A stretch of 64,000 nucleotides of DNA, taken from assembly GCA_016719615.1 (NCBI GenBank), contig JADJYQ010000003.1:62001-126000 (forward strand), read 5' to 3'. Shown here one piece after another: positions 45,837-56,296 of the stretch. The position numbers and the translations under genes were made by a program. Every line of letters starts with the position of its first letter. The stretch's first letter is position 1. Source of the DNA: Saprospiraceae bacterium. GTDB taxonomy: Bacteria; Bacteroidota; Bacteroidia; Chitinophagales; Saprospiraceae. The notes beneath the pieces were generated by a model. That model searched no databases. It had not been told where the DNA came from and saw only the letters and a list, made by a program, of their open reading frames with translations.

Positions 45837-48800
45837 TTAACGAATTACTGAAACATCCCCTCTTTCCGTTCTTAAACTTCCATCCTGAAGTAAAAGTTGA
45901 GCATGCCATACATAAACACCAGGTAATACACTCTGCCCATTAAATGTTCCATCCCATCCCGATTTAAGTTCATTGGGGAGAATGCCATGTTTTTGCCAAA
46001 CCAAATCTCCCCATCGGTCATAAACTGTCAAAGTTTCAATTGATGAAATGGTATGACCATTATCAAAAATAGTAAACCATGCGTTTGGTCCACCGGGACG
46101 AATGACATTTGGAAAATAAATTCCTATATTCTTTTTTATGATGAGAAATAGATATCGAATGGAATCACAGCCGCCGCCGGAGGTAAACTGTTCCTGGTAA
46201 ATTCCAGAACTTGGATACGATTTATGATTTACAGGCCAGGTGTAGGTTGAATCAGTGATAACAGTATCCGTTTTCTCAAAATCGTAATTTATTATTAGAT
46301 TTAATCTTAGAATGGAATCACAGCCATGTATGGTCTTTAATGGATAAATGTAGTCACCTGATTGCTTGAATAATATTTTATTTATCTGCCATAAATATTC
46401 TTTACAGGCGACTGCTTGTTGTAACTCATCGTAGTTTTTATTAATGGTCAAATCGAGTTTGTAAATTGAATCACAACCGAAGCTATTGACATACTTTTGA
46501 TAATAAATACCAGACTGATTGTAGGATTGTCCATTCAGATTCCAGGTAAATGTATCGCAGTTTGTAACGGAATTATTATAAAATTCAGACCTAATACTCA
46601 GACTTAGATTAATTACAGAATCACATCCCACAGCATTTTGAAGCATAAATGTATATTTTCCATTTGCCTTCAATATGTTGCCGAGAAAATTCAAACTATC
46701 ACAAGCGGATAATGCCAAATCTGCTTTACTTGACTTATTGATAATTAAATTCAAATTGATGACACTGTCACATCCCAATATATTTACAGTTTGGTATTGA
46801 TAGATTCCGTTTTGGTTAAATGTTTTTCCATTCCAGGTAAATGAATCACAAGCAGTTTCTTTGATATCTAAATGATCAGAATTATTGATAACAAGGTTAA
46901 GCGTAGCGATACTATCACATCCAGCGGCATTCAAGGCGTGATACTGGTAGCTACCACTCTTGTCATAAGCATTTCCATTCCAGGTAAAACTATCGCAACT
47001 TGTAGTCTCAGTAATTGAATAATTTGATTTGTTTAAAGTAAGTTGTAGTATTGCCGTACTATCACATCCAACAGTATTTTGTGTTTTGAACTGATAAATA
47101 CCACTTTGGTCGTATGCTTGCCCGTTCCAGGTAAAACTATCACAAGTGACAAGTGACGTCATTGAATTGTTGGAACTATTAATGGTGAGTTGCAATGTGG
47201 TAATGCTATCGCAGCCCTGCTGATTTATTGTTTTAAATTGGTAACTACCACTTTGTGTATAGGTATTGCCATTCCAGATATAACTATCGCAGGCAGCATC
47301 TACTAAATTTACATTAATGATTGAATTGATAGTTAGATTTAAGGTAACTGCACTATCGCATCCAAATCTGTTTAAAGTGTCCAATTTATAAGTTCCACTT
47401 TGTGAGTACGATTGTCCATTCCAGGTATAATTAATACAAGCTGTATGATTAATATCAATATTATCCGATTTGTTGATGAGGAGTTCGAGTGTTATTGTGC
47501 TATCGCAGCCTGCACTATTTATGGACTGATAGGGATACGTTCCGCTTTTATCATACGTCATTCCATTCCAGTTAAAGCTGTCACATGCCGTTTGTGGTAT
47601 ATTTATCGTATTTGAAGTGTTGATGACGAGATTCAATGTTGTAATACTGTCACAACCGAAGCTGTTGGTAGTGTCGTGTACAAAGGTACCCGATTGGAAA
47701 TACGTTTGCCCATTCCAGGTGTAGGTATCACAGGTAGTCACAGTTTGGTTTATATGAATGCTATCCGTGGTTGTTACTTCCAGCAGATATACGATGCTGT
47801 CACATCCTGTTACCGAATTTATTTTGTGGTAATACATTCCTGCATCATATACTAGGGTATCGTAAAACTGATATCCGTTGCCTTCACAGATTGCTGCATT
47901 TATTTTCTCAACCTTTGGCAATTCAAGTGTACGTGATATATTGTCCGTATAATCACATTCCGCAATTAAAAAATGTCTAGGATCAAATTGTCCTGATCCA
48001 TTCCTCGTCGTATTGATCACCATAAAAAGATCGGTTAGATTTGATACAGAGAATTTAAATTCTAAATTCAACAAGCTGTCACCGCTTTCTAATATTTTTA
48101 AAGTGTAATAAATATCAATCAGTGAACCAGTCGTTGCAGGATCACCTTTATAAAAAGAAACCGGCAGATTGGAGTCCGCTTTAACAGAAGCATTAGAGAG
48201 ATTGTAAATATCAAAAATCACAGTGTATTCATCATTGATGGGATCATAATTGATGCATTTGATTTTTCCGGAGAGGCTTGCTGCTCTTTTTAGATACATA
48301 CCATTGCTATCGAGTAGTGATTCCTGAACAAAAAAGTTATTGTATTTTCCATTCTTATAGGTGGCATTGTTTTTTTGCACACGTGGCACAGTTAGGTCGT
48401 CATTAATATTTAGTGCATGGTAATTATATTGATTCCAGATACCTCTAGCGGGAGCCCAGCCTGGGAGCGAGTCTGGAGGACCAAAGATAATGAGTTTGCC
48501 TAATTGACCATCTTCTACAAAGGAACATGGAACACATAACTTTGCATGACCGGTATCATCTATGTCACCCACAATTGGATATTCACTCCAGGTCCAGGAA
48601 AAACAACCAAAATTAGTAATTACTTTTGGAATGGCTGAGGAACCATCGATAACATAAAGTGAAGTTTCATCCCGATATACAATTTCTTGTTTCCCATCAT
48701 CATTGAAATCAAACATAGATATTGCATTGAAACCTGCTGTATCCTTGGTATTCATACTCCACTCCATTTGAAATGCAATATTGCCATTAAAAGAATATGC

Positions 48801-49861
48801 CTGTAATGTTGATTCCCTGGTAATCACAACATAAGGAATGCCGGTTCCCCTAATATCTCCAATACATGGCGGCCCGATTTCAGAATAATTTATACCAATA
48901 GGATAAGCTTTAGCTATAAGCTGTGGTAGGCCGGAAGATAAAGTATACGCATATAGGAGTGCTTCATTACTAAAACCAGGTGAAGTCACTATGACATCAA
49001 GCACTCCATCCAAATTTAAATCTGCTAGGTAGTATACCCATCCCTATATCTATTATCTATCTGAATATTATTTGGAGTCATAATATTTCCGGTTATCCCA
49101 TTTAAATTCGTAATTTTTACTTTATATATGGTATAACCCGCTGCCAATTCTAGATCTGTAGAATCATTGTCCAAATGCCCTGCTATAGTTAACGCTTCCC
49201 CACCAGAAATTATAGCAATTTCTGTCCCTATTCCATTAGCACCTCCATCTGCTAATTTAATTCCGGTTCTAGCATTAAATATTTTATTGTTCACATAAAT
49301 CTCAGGAACACCATCTTGATTAAAATCAGCTAGGGCAGGTGTGCCACCCATCTCGTCTCTGGAATGAGTATATCTGTCAACTCTACTGTCAGAAATCCAA
49401 TAAAGTCTTCCATCCGCATGATAACTAAACAACTTTCCGTGAATATTTCCTGGATTTGGAAAGGAAGAAAATGCCTCAATGAATATCTCAGGCGAACCAT
49501 CTTCATCAACATCAGCAATAGCCATACCCGTTAGCTTAGGATCAATATACGGAGTAGTAATTCTCCATTTTGTTAATCCTGTTTTAGTATCTACGATAAG
49601 TATTCCTTGATTATTACCTTCTTGGACAATGAATTCAGGAACACAATCACCATCCATATCGGCTAGTAAAGGAGTTTGTCTTGTAAAAACAGTATCCGTA
49701 CTTTCGAATTTCTTTTCAATTTCAAATTTTGTTGAGATAAATTTTTCATTTACCAAACAATTTGATGTATCAGTCTTTGAACAAATCTTCTTTTGCCCAA
49801 AACCTAAGCTAAGCTTAATTACAAATAAGAAAAATATACATTTTCTAAACATTTCTGTCAA
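45837..49861 (-). CDS. Large T9SS type B surface protein with FG-GAP N-terminus and about 12 GCDS repeats (one frameshift)
   Basis: Two frames (49025-49861 and 45837-49013) join at a one-base change near 49029-49035 (restoring YLADLNLDGVLDVIV across the break), giving about 1340 residues. Order: signal peptide (CIFFLFVIKLSLGFGQ); FG-GAP/VCBS repeats in the first 500 residues (LLADMDGDCVPEFIVQ, DVDEDGSPEIFIEA, DFNQDGVPEIYVN); then about twelve tandem repeats of 47-50 residues, each with a CDSFTWNG...SG.Y......GCDS...L.L.IN pattern; then a type B sorting domain (YFPNVIRPGGPNAWFTIFD to RGDVSVIR). It is a probable long surface filament or adhesin. The repeat pattern is widespread in Saprospiraceae; ligand unknown. 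Confidence 0.86.
46138..47925 (-). repeat. About 12 tandem protein repeats (47-50 residues each)
   Basis: Within the surface protein, each unit has two cysteines, one at the start (CDSFTWNG) and one before the end (GCDS), and an aromatic SG-Y motif between. Units 2 to 8 are nearly identical in spacing; units 9 to 12 are more divergent (for example CDSLNFLGN and CKEYLWQIN). The last unit lacks the first Cys (ITDSTYTW). Cys pairs probably form disulphides within each unit. Confidence 0.88.
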
Positions 49862-49931
49862 TTCGCAAATACAATTAAAGGCTTATATATGAATAGCGCA
49901 ATCAAGATTGAAAAATATTTAATAATAATTA

Positions 49932-49977
49932 ATAATACTCCATAAGAATCTAAATTTAGATTCTTATGGAGTATTAT
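49932..49977. terminator. 46-bp perfect palindrome, likely bidirectional terminator
   Basis: Two 23-base arms are exact complements with no spacer, centred between 49954 and 49955 (AATCTAAATTTAGATT at the centre). It lies 12 bases downstream of the stop of the minus-strand gene at 49989 and upstream of the next minus-strand gene. A loop-free stem of this size would form a strong RNA hairpin. The bases on its downstream side on the minus strand are TTATTATTAAATATTTTT, T-rich but not a pure T run. Confidence 0.75.
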
Positions 49978-49988
49978 ATAAATAAATC

Positions 49989-52181
49989 CTATAACTTAAT
50001 TAATGGGACATAACTATTTAGTCCTTCACTGTTCGTGTACCTTATCAAATACAAGCCTGCTGCCAAATCAATGGAAACCGTATAATCTGGACCAGAAAAG
50101 TTTCCAGAATAAATAAGTTTCGATGAAAAATTATACAGTTCAAAAATTGTCTCCTTTAATTTTGATCGAATTAGAAATTCTCGTCCTGATAAAGGATTAG
50201 GAATAATAATAAGCTCTGTTAATTGCTTAATCGATGAATTGTTTTTTTTCTCAATTCGATAATCAAGGTTATCACAATCAGGCGCTGAAAAATAAAGAAC
50301 CTTGAAACAGCTTGGATCACAGTCACAAGCAGAAGTACTACATTTATAAACTGTAATATATATATCGTCATTAAATGGCCCGAAAGGATTGGCAAAGCTA
50401 CCCTGAAAATAATTATCATTTCCCGTATTTCCTGGATCTCCAAATGCAAAACATTCATAACATAAATATCCCGGCCCGCTTCCAGATGTTGAATCAAGTT
50501 CAATATAAAATACAGTCCCTTCTTCGGCACAAGATATTTCTTTTAGGTATACCTCAAGTTCACAGTCTTCATTATTTGAACAAGGTTTAGGAGGGCAGAC
50601 CCGAATTGTTGAAATGCAACCAACCCCACCAACAAGGGTAAATTCCACACATTCAGGTCCAATATATCCCGGTACATCAATTGTATAAATAGTATTATAA
50701 CTATAACCAGTACCTATACCAGTAATGTCAAATGTTCCAGACATACCTAAAACTTTAATATCAAATGTCCACGTATCATCTGCAATGCTGTATGATCCAT
50801 TATCGTCGCAAGTAATATTACTTATAGTTGTCCTATAGAATTTGTTGCAACCGGAACAGAAGTTAGGAGGTGTTATAATAAACGTGTCAATACAATTTGC
50901 GAATTTGATCGTAAGCATCCAGCTCCCTTCTTGAATAAAAAACGGACCCAAATTGAAAGTACCATCTCCTGTATCTGCCTTGATGACATAATGCCCAGAT
51001 TCATTTGGATACGGATCATCCAGCCATCTTTCAATAGTAAAGGTATCACCATGTAAATTAGACAGATCGACCTGAACATAATAATAATCATCGGAGATTA
51101 ATGTACTTGTATTATTATCCTGACATGAACCCGAAATCACATCCACCTCATATTTTTCGTATTCCCCCGGGCAAATTTCAATAGCGTTAGTGAATACAGG
51201 ATCGAGAATATTATAAACAGAGCTAAAGTATAAAGCAGCAAACAACTCAACACATGTATCTCCAAAAACTGATAATGGAATATCAAAACAAAATTGTTGA
51301 TTGACATCATCTATTACAAGATTATAGATCGAATAATTTAAAATTTTAATAGAGTCCAAATCCCATGTGCCACATACTGTTGGCAATTCGTAACTGCCAC
51401 AAAAGCTGATCGTATCCAAGCAACCATTATAGCTGATTCCTAAACCATTTCCGTCAGGAGGATGATTATCATATAATTTCGCCGAACCAAATGCACTACC
51501 ATCACACTCCTCACATATACCATCTACATATGCATAACCAAAATGAAGGCCACATCCACAATCAGCAGCTATGATTTCCAATGTCGCAATGCTGTCAATC
51601 ATGTTTTTAGGTATTTTAATTCTATGACAGGTCCAATCTATGGCATCAATTTCTGAATACTCACATAAAGTATCTGCATAATTGTCCTCACAACTCAAAA
51701 TCGAAGCATCAAAACATAAATCATTAACTGGCGCCCGATCACATTTAATACTAAAAAAAGGTTGTGAGTTTGTGTGCAACGAAGGATTTTCCAATATGGC
51801 TGCAAACCATACTGTAAATTCTCTGTTTTCATTCGTAACTTTAAATCTCTTTATTAATTTGTTAGCGTCAAAATGTCCATTACAAATTGAATCTGTATGT
51901 CCATACCGATTGTTAATTAGTGCAGCTTTGGAACCAAATTTAGTTCTATTTATACCAACCAAGGTGTCTACTCCGCTCGTTACTATCTCAAATCTACGAA
52001 AAGTTGGCAAGGATGAATTGCTCCAAGTAACCGGAGTACCACTAGAGAGTGGCGTGCAATCATCACTTCCACTTGTATAGGTGGCTGTCTTACCAAAGTA
52101 ATATGTAAAATTACTTTCAAATCCACCATTATCGCAGATAAGTGTGTCTTGACCTTTCGATATTCCAGGCAACAGAATCAT
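49989..52181 (-). CDS. T9SS type A secreted protein, large Cys-rich
   Basis: About 730 residues. The C-terminus (LIIPNPLSGREFLIRSKL to SYVPLIKL) is a T9SS type A sorting domain. The body contains a lectin-like start (DNGGFESNFTYYFGKTATYT; GSKAALINNRYGHTD) and many cysteines (CGCGLHFGYAYVDGICEECDG; CSACDCDPSC). The start is uncertain: the first ATG gives only MILLPGISKGQ, too short for a signal peptide. Upstream residues in frame, FVGIIKQAVFLL, would complete one, but a stop and an eight-C run (52232-52239 on the plus strand) lie just above, and no ATG or GTG is in frame. A small indel near the C run would explain this. A surface glycan- or debris-binding role is possible but unproven. Confidence 0.75.
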   Translation of the reverse strand: MILLPGISKGQDTLICDNGGFESNFTYYFGKTATYTSGSDDCTPLSSGTPVTWSNSSLPTFRRFEIVTSGVDTLVGINRTKFGSKAALINNRYGHTDSICNGHFDANKLIKRFKVTNENREFTVWFAAILENPSLHTNSQPFFSIKCDRAPVNDLCFDASILSCEDNYADTLCEYSEIDAIDWTCHRIKIPKNMIDSIATLEIIAADCGCGLHFGYAYVDGICEECDGSAFGSAKLYDNHPPDGNGLGISYNGCLDTISFCGSYELPTVCGTWDLDSIKILNYSIYNLVIDDVNQQFCFDIPLSVFGDTCVELFAALYFSSVYNILDPVFTNAIEICPGEYEKYEVDVISGSCQDNNTSTLISDDYYYVQVDLSNLHGDTFTIERWLDDPYPNESGHYVIKADTGDGTFNLGPFFIQEGSWMLTIKFANCIDTFIITPPNFCSGCNKFYRTTISNITCDDNGSYSIADDTWTFDIKVLGMSGTFDITGIGTGYSYNTIYTIDVPGYIGPECVEFTLVGGVGCISTIRVCPPKPCSNNEDCELEVYLKEISCAEEGTVFYIELDSTSGSGPGYLCYECFAFGDPGNTGNDNYFQGSFANPFGPFNDDIYITVYKCSTSACDCDPSCFKVLYFSAPDCDNLDYRIEKKNNSSIKQLTELIIIPNPLSGREFLIRSKLKETIFELYNFSSKLIYSGNFSGPDYTVSIDLAAGLYLIRYTNSEGLNSYVPLIKL

Positions 52182-52799
52182 AAGCAGGAATACAGCTTGT
52201 TTAATAATACCTACGAAGCATTTCGTAGAATGGGGGGGGTAATTGTGTTACCCTTTAAAAAAAACTTTCTCATGATATTGAGTTTTTGGTAAATAAATAA
52301 AGACATTTTGGCTTGATTCGAATACTCAAAAACGGATAATTAAATCAGGGCTAACTTTTATCCCGACACTAATATATGGATTTGTACATAACCTGCATCA
52401 TTTTTTGTGTTAAATTAATAATTTTAAGTCAAAAATCAGGGTTTACCCTTATAAAAATTTTTATTATAAATCGTTAAACAGACAAGTTTTTCATCCTTAA
52501 CATTCCTTCTTCTTCTGAATTCACCAAAGATGGTGCATCTCATCCATAATCACAATATCCAAAAGCTTAAACCAAAGTATGGTCTCCTAAACTGTATAAA
52601 ATGAATATTCTATTTCGCAAAGCGCAAGGAATAATATTCAGATCCAAAAGAGAATACGCGTCAACAGGCCCATTTTCAAGAGTCCATCAGATGTAGGATT
52701 TATGCAATTAATAAAAATAATTGTATAACTTATAACATTTCGTATATACTACCTTTCCAATTGAAATGAAAAAGTTTTTTCATTAAAATCAAAGCGTAT
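52182..52799. other. Divergent intergenic region, 618 bases
   Basis: Contains the presumed start and promoter of the preceding minus-strand gene and the promoter of the ompA-like gene. A 7-bp hairpin (CTACGAA / TTCGTAG, 4-base loop) is at 52211-52228, just beside a run of eight G. Nothing else was recognised; no gene-like frame. Confidence 0.4.
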
Positions 52800-53441
52800 A
52801 TGTATCAATTAAAAAAGAAATTATTATTAATAGCATTAAGTGGCATCCTGGTTTTTGCAGGTTGCGCCTCTTTAAATAAAACCAAGAAAGGCGCCATCAT
52901 AGGAACCGCTGCAGGCGCTGGAATGGGTGCCGTGATTGGAAAGGTAACAGGAAACACTGCTCTAGGTGCCATTATTGGTGCGGCTGTTGGCGGAACTGCC
53001 GGAGCCCTTATTGGCAATAAAATGGACAAACAAGCTGAACAAATCAAAGATGCCGTTCCGGATGCAAAAGTTATCCGCGTTGGTGAGGGCATCGTTGTAG
53101 AATTTTCAAGCAGTGTATTGTTTGCTTTCGACAAATCGAATTTATCAAATGATGCAAAATCCAACCTGGATAAATTAGTGACCGTTTTAAATACCTATCC
53201 CGATACGGATATCGAAATACAGGGGCACACCGATAGCAAAGGGAGCAAATCCTACAACCAAAATCTTTCTGTGCAAAGGGCGAGCGCCGTTTCCAGCTAT
53301 TTAATAACCAAAAATGTAACCAGTCGTCGATTAAGCGTCATTGGGTTCGGTGAAATGCTCCCGAAGTATTTAAACGATAATGATGATGGACGCGATAAAA
53401 ACCGCAGAGTAGAATTTTTAGTAGCAGCAAATGAAAAATGA
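52800..53441 (+). CDS. OmpA-family lipoprotein with glycine zipper
   Basis: 213 residues. The N-terminal lipoprotein signal ends in FAGC (lipid-acceptor Cys near residue 22). Residues about 33-80 are a glycine zipper (GAIIGTAAGAGMGAVIGKV, ALGAIIGAAVGGTAGALIG). Residues about 95-210 are the OmpA C-terminal peptidoglycan-binding domain with FAFDKSNLSNDAK, IEIQGHTDSKGSKSYNQNLS and DKNRRVEFLVAANE, including the Asp and Arg that bind diaminopimelate. It tethers the outer membrane to peptidoglycan. It lies 38 bases before a PorT-like barrel gene, so the two are probably co-expressed. Confidence 0.9.
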   Translation: MYQLKKKLLLIALSGILVFAGCASLNKTKKGAIIGTAAGAGMGAVIGKVTGNTALGAIIGAAVGGTAGALIGNKMDKQAEQIKDAVPDAKVIRVGEGIVVEFSSSVLFAFDKSNLSNDAKSNLDKLVTVLNTYPDTDIEIQGHTDSKGSKSYNQNLSVQRASAVSSYLITKNVTSRRLSVIGFGEMLPKYLNDNDDGRDKNRRVEFLVAANEK

Positions 53442-53479
53442 AAGCAGATGCTAAATTACAATCAGGCCAATAAATTAAA

Positions 53480-54176
53480 ATGAATCAAAATACAAAAATG
53501 AAAATGAAACGAATGCATATATTACTCATGCTCCTGTCGGCCGCGACCTTCGCCTTAGCTCAAGATTCAGGAAGCAATAAAATGAGATTTGCCCTTCTGG
53601 GAGGAGTCAATTTACAGACTTTAAACGGCAAGGATTTCAATGGCGATAAATTTGATAATGATTTGATCACCGGATTTCACATTGGAGTCAATGCACAAAT
53701 TCCCATTGTCCCGGATTTCTATTTTCAACCCGGACTGTTGTTTACCACCAAAGGAGCCAAATCGACTGATGGAGATATCACAAGCACTTTCAAGCTTTCG
53801 TATGTAGAGCTGCCTTTAAATCTGGTCTATAAGGCTGCTTTGGGCAATGGATTTATACTGCTCGGCTTTGGGCCCTATGTGGCTTATGGTATCTCCGGAA
53901 AAGCCATCTATGAAAATGAATCTACTTCTGAAAAGATCGAAATGGATGTGGAGTTTAAAAAAGTAGAAATCAACGACCCCTGTATTAAGTCCCTATTTCA
54001 AAGCCTTTGATGCGGGTGGAAATATTTTTGTCAGCCGAAATGGCAGGCTGGATTTCATGCAATTGAATACACAATTTGGTATGCTTAAAATCAATCCGGA
54101 TGATGATCGCATTCCTGGAGGAGAACTTTCCATTAAAAATACAGGATTTGGTCTTTCGCTCGGTTACAGGTTTTGA
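53480..54176 (+). CDS. PorT-family outer-membrane beta-barrel protein (one frameshift)
   Basis: About 230 residues after joining. Signal peptide (MHILLMLLSAATFALAQ). The strand pattern RFALLGGVNLQTLNG, ITGFHIGVNAQIPIVPDFYFQPGLLF and LSYVELPLNLVYKAAL is that of the PorT/outer-membrane-barrel group (PF13568). The main frame stops at 54010 after CIKSLFQSL; a base change near 53976-53986 restores PYFKAFDAGGNIFVSRNG and continues to GLSLGYRF with the terminal aromatic at 54176, the normal barrel end. PorT-like barrels serve T9SS or are general surface barrels; no closer assignment can be made. Confidence 0.83.
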
Positions 54177-55061
54177 AATCTGTGGGTAGAATCCTAATAA
54201 ATAAACAACTCCGGGAATTTTAGGATTCGTGCCTGTCGAGTCCTCTACTAAAATTAAGATCGCATCTTATCTTTCTAAAAAATGAAAAGAATCCAATGTT
54301 GCTTCCGGAACATTGACTCTTCTATTTATCTTCAAGACCAAGGATATCACCATCTAATGAGCTAGCCCATTACCTGTCAGTAAACACAACTTGCTTATAA
54401 TTCTGATATTGCATCCGTTGACTCCACAACACAAATAAAGATTAAATGAAAGTTTAAGACATCTGCTTCAGCAGTGGCTGATTAAATTTAAATGGATCTG
54501 GTTGTAATGACCACGCGCTGATCCCAAGAAGATTTTGGCCCTGTAGTTCATCAGAAAACAACCAATCTACCACCAAAGCATGAACCTCACAACAAATCCA
54601 ATATAAAGATTCCGACTTAAGGGCAGGGTTTGCTTACCTTTCGCGGCATACCGTCTCCATCAGAAAAACCTGTTTGCAACACATCCGCAAACAGGTCCAA
54701 TATTCTTCAATAAAATCAATGAATTTTAAAACAAATTCAATTTATCAACGGGATTTTAAACGGAGTCCTTTTCCTATTAGATCGCGAATGGCATCTATGA
54801 TACCCGATCATCAATGAGAACATTTACAGACGTACGTTGGAGTTTATTAATGATATGTATTAAAGGTTTTATCCCCTATTAACCTCAAACTCAAAAACAG
54901 CTAATCACTGCTCAAGAATTGCTTTTGATCTCCTACGGCATCATCCCTATCTATTATAAGAAAGGCTCGTGTTTTATTTTCAATAGACTCCCAACTTCAG
55001 AAATCTGTAAGGATCTCCGTAAAAAGCCAGAATTGCTGATTGAAAGCGCTAAGGTCTTTTA
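54177..55061 (+). pseudogene. Unidentified broken coding stretch
   Basis: No intact gene. Near the end, 54885-55061 in the plus strand carries a good-looking frame: QKQLITAQELLLISYGIIPI, then YYKKGSCFIFNRLPTSEICK and the end LRKKPELLIESAKVF before a stop. Upstream, in other frames, INENIYRRTLEFINDMY and NGILNGVLFLLDREWHL can be fitted, so a plus-strand protein of at least 120 residues seems to be present with several indels. I do not recognise it. 54177-54690 shows nothing I can support. Confidence 0.35.
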
Positions 55062-55159
55062 AAAGTGTCGATGGATTTACATTTGCATGCAAATCACAGT
55101 TGCAGAGCTTTACAAATTCATGAAAGCTATAAAATTTCAAAAATCAAACCTGAACCTTG

Positions 55160-55480
55160 TCAAATCGAAACAATACCAAATGCCCTCAACAACCAGATGA
55201 TGACAATAATAACGGCAACAACATTGAGGATACTTTTGATCTTTTGATCCATTGGTACAAAGTTATTAACAAGCCATAATATGACTCCAACAACAATCAG
55301 CACAATAAGTATATTTAATAGTGGCATATGAAAATTCTTGTCTACCTTCATAGTTACATTACCTTGTGCAGCAGGCACTACAGATGAATTTAGGAAGGCT
55401 ATTTTTTTAGCACAAGATGGAAGCGCAAGCAGCAATAGAATTGAAAGGCTATAGTAAAATATGAAATTTATTTGTTTCAT
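55160..55480 (-). CDS. Thivi_2564-type small membrane protein with a lipoprotein-like N-terminus
   Basis: About 106 residues from the ATG at 55480. The C-terminal half, PLLNILIVLIVVGVILWLVN then NFVPMDQKIKSILNVVAVII and IWLLRAFGIV, is the Thivi_2564-type two-helix membrane protein. The N-terminal half is a lipoprotein signal (LLALPSCAKK) followed by FLNSSVVPAAQGNVTMKVDK, a motif I know from the start of longer Bacteroidota lipoproteins, where it is followed by a soluble domain that is missing here. This looks like two proteins fused by deletion or mis-assembly; see findings. Function unknown; partner genes nearby are the same type. Confidence 0.65.
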   Translation of the reverse strand: MKQINFIFYYSLSILLLLALPSCAKKIAFLNSSVVPAAQGNVTMKVDKNFHMPLLNILIVLIVVGVILWLVNNFVPMDQKIKSILNVVAVIIVIIWLLRAFGIVSI

Positions 55481-55545
55481 AAATGTAAATGTTCTCATAT
55501 TGATTCATATTTATAAGGTGAAATAAATGTAATTCCGAAGTGATT

Positions 55546-55728
55546 TTACACTTTGATACTCTTTAGAAATCTATAAGTCCGAAAACCTGCAGCAACCAAA
55601 GTATTACTACAATGACAGCTACTGTATTGAGTATGTTTTAATTTTGTTGTCCATGGAATATAATTATTAATCAGCCAGAGAACAAAACCAGCAACAATTA
55701 ATACGATTAAAACATTGAAAATTGGCAT
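55546..55728 (-). pseudogene. Second Thivi_2564-type membrane protein, frameshifted
   Basis: The first 25 residues, MPIFNVLIVLIVAGFVLWLI and NNYIP, are the same family as 55160-55480. A base change after YIP returns MDNKIKT and then NTVAVIVVILWLLQVFGLID to a stop, so the protein is a paralogue of about 58 residues broken by at least two indels. In length it matches the usual Thivi_2564-like protein without the lipoprotein part. Confidence 0.65.
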
Positions 55729-55770
55729 AACTGATTTTTAAGAATTTATTTAGATGATTGTTTAAGCTAA

Positions 55771-55984
55771 AACTTTTTCGTGCGCAAGAGTAAGAGAAAA
55801 TACCCGCTACCAATAAAACAGCACCCAAGTATGGCGACAATTCTACAAAGTTATTCTTTTTGTTTCTATTTGTACAGGCCCTATTTCAACCAATTTCTCC
55901 AGTCGTTTGATAATTAAAGCCATTATAAGCAATCATAATAACACCAATGATAATTAATATCAGGCCGGGTACTTTTGTTTGCAT
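55771..55984 (-). pseudogene. DUF3185-like small membrane protein, frameshifted
   Basis: From the ATG at 55984 the frame reads MQTKVPGLILIIIGVIMIAY then NGFNYQTTGE. After one indel it continues as LVEIGPVQIETKRIT, and after a second as VELSPYLGAVLLVAGIF. This is the usual order of DUF3185-type proteins: helix, a short soluble strand with VDIGP, then a second helix. It is not covered by any long open frame. The C-terminal end near 55771 is approximate. Confidence 0.6.
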
Positions 55985-56296
55985 GTGGTACTATATTTTT
56001 TTAAAAAATTATTACGAGAGAATGATTTATGAATGAATGAATGTGCGAGAAACAGAGCAGTCGTTGCATTCATTGCTAATTTTAATATGTGGAAGTAACT
56101 GTTGGATTTTAAATACCAAAATAATAACCCTTGTATATGCAGGTAGAAAAAAGCATTTTATAATACGAATTTTATTATCAATAAGTATTTTCCGATTTTA
56201 TAAAATGGATTACTCATACAAAGCTCAAACTCTTCTACCTCAAGTGCTTAAATGACTTCATTCGTTTATAAAGTGTTATTTAAACACAAAATTACC

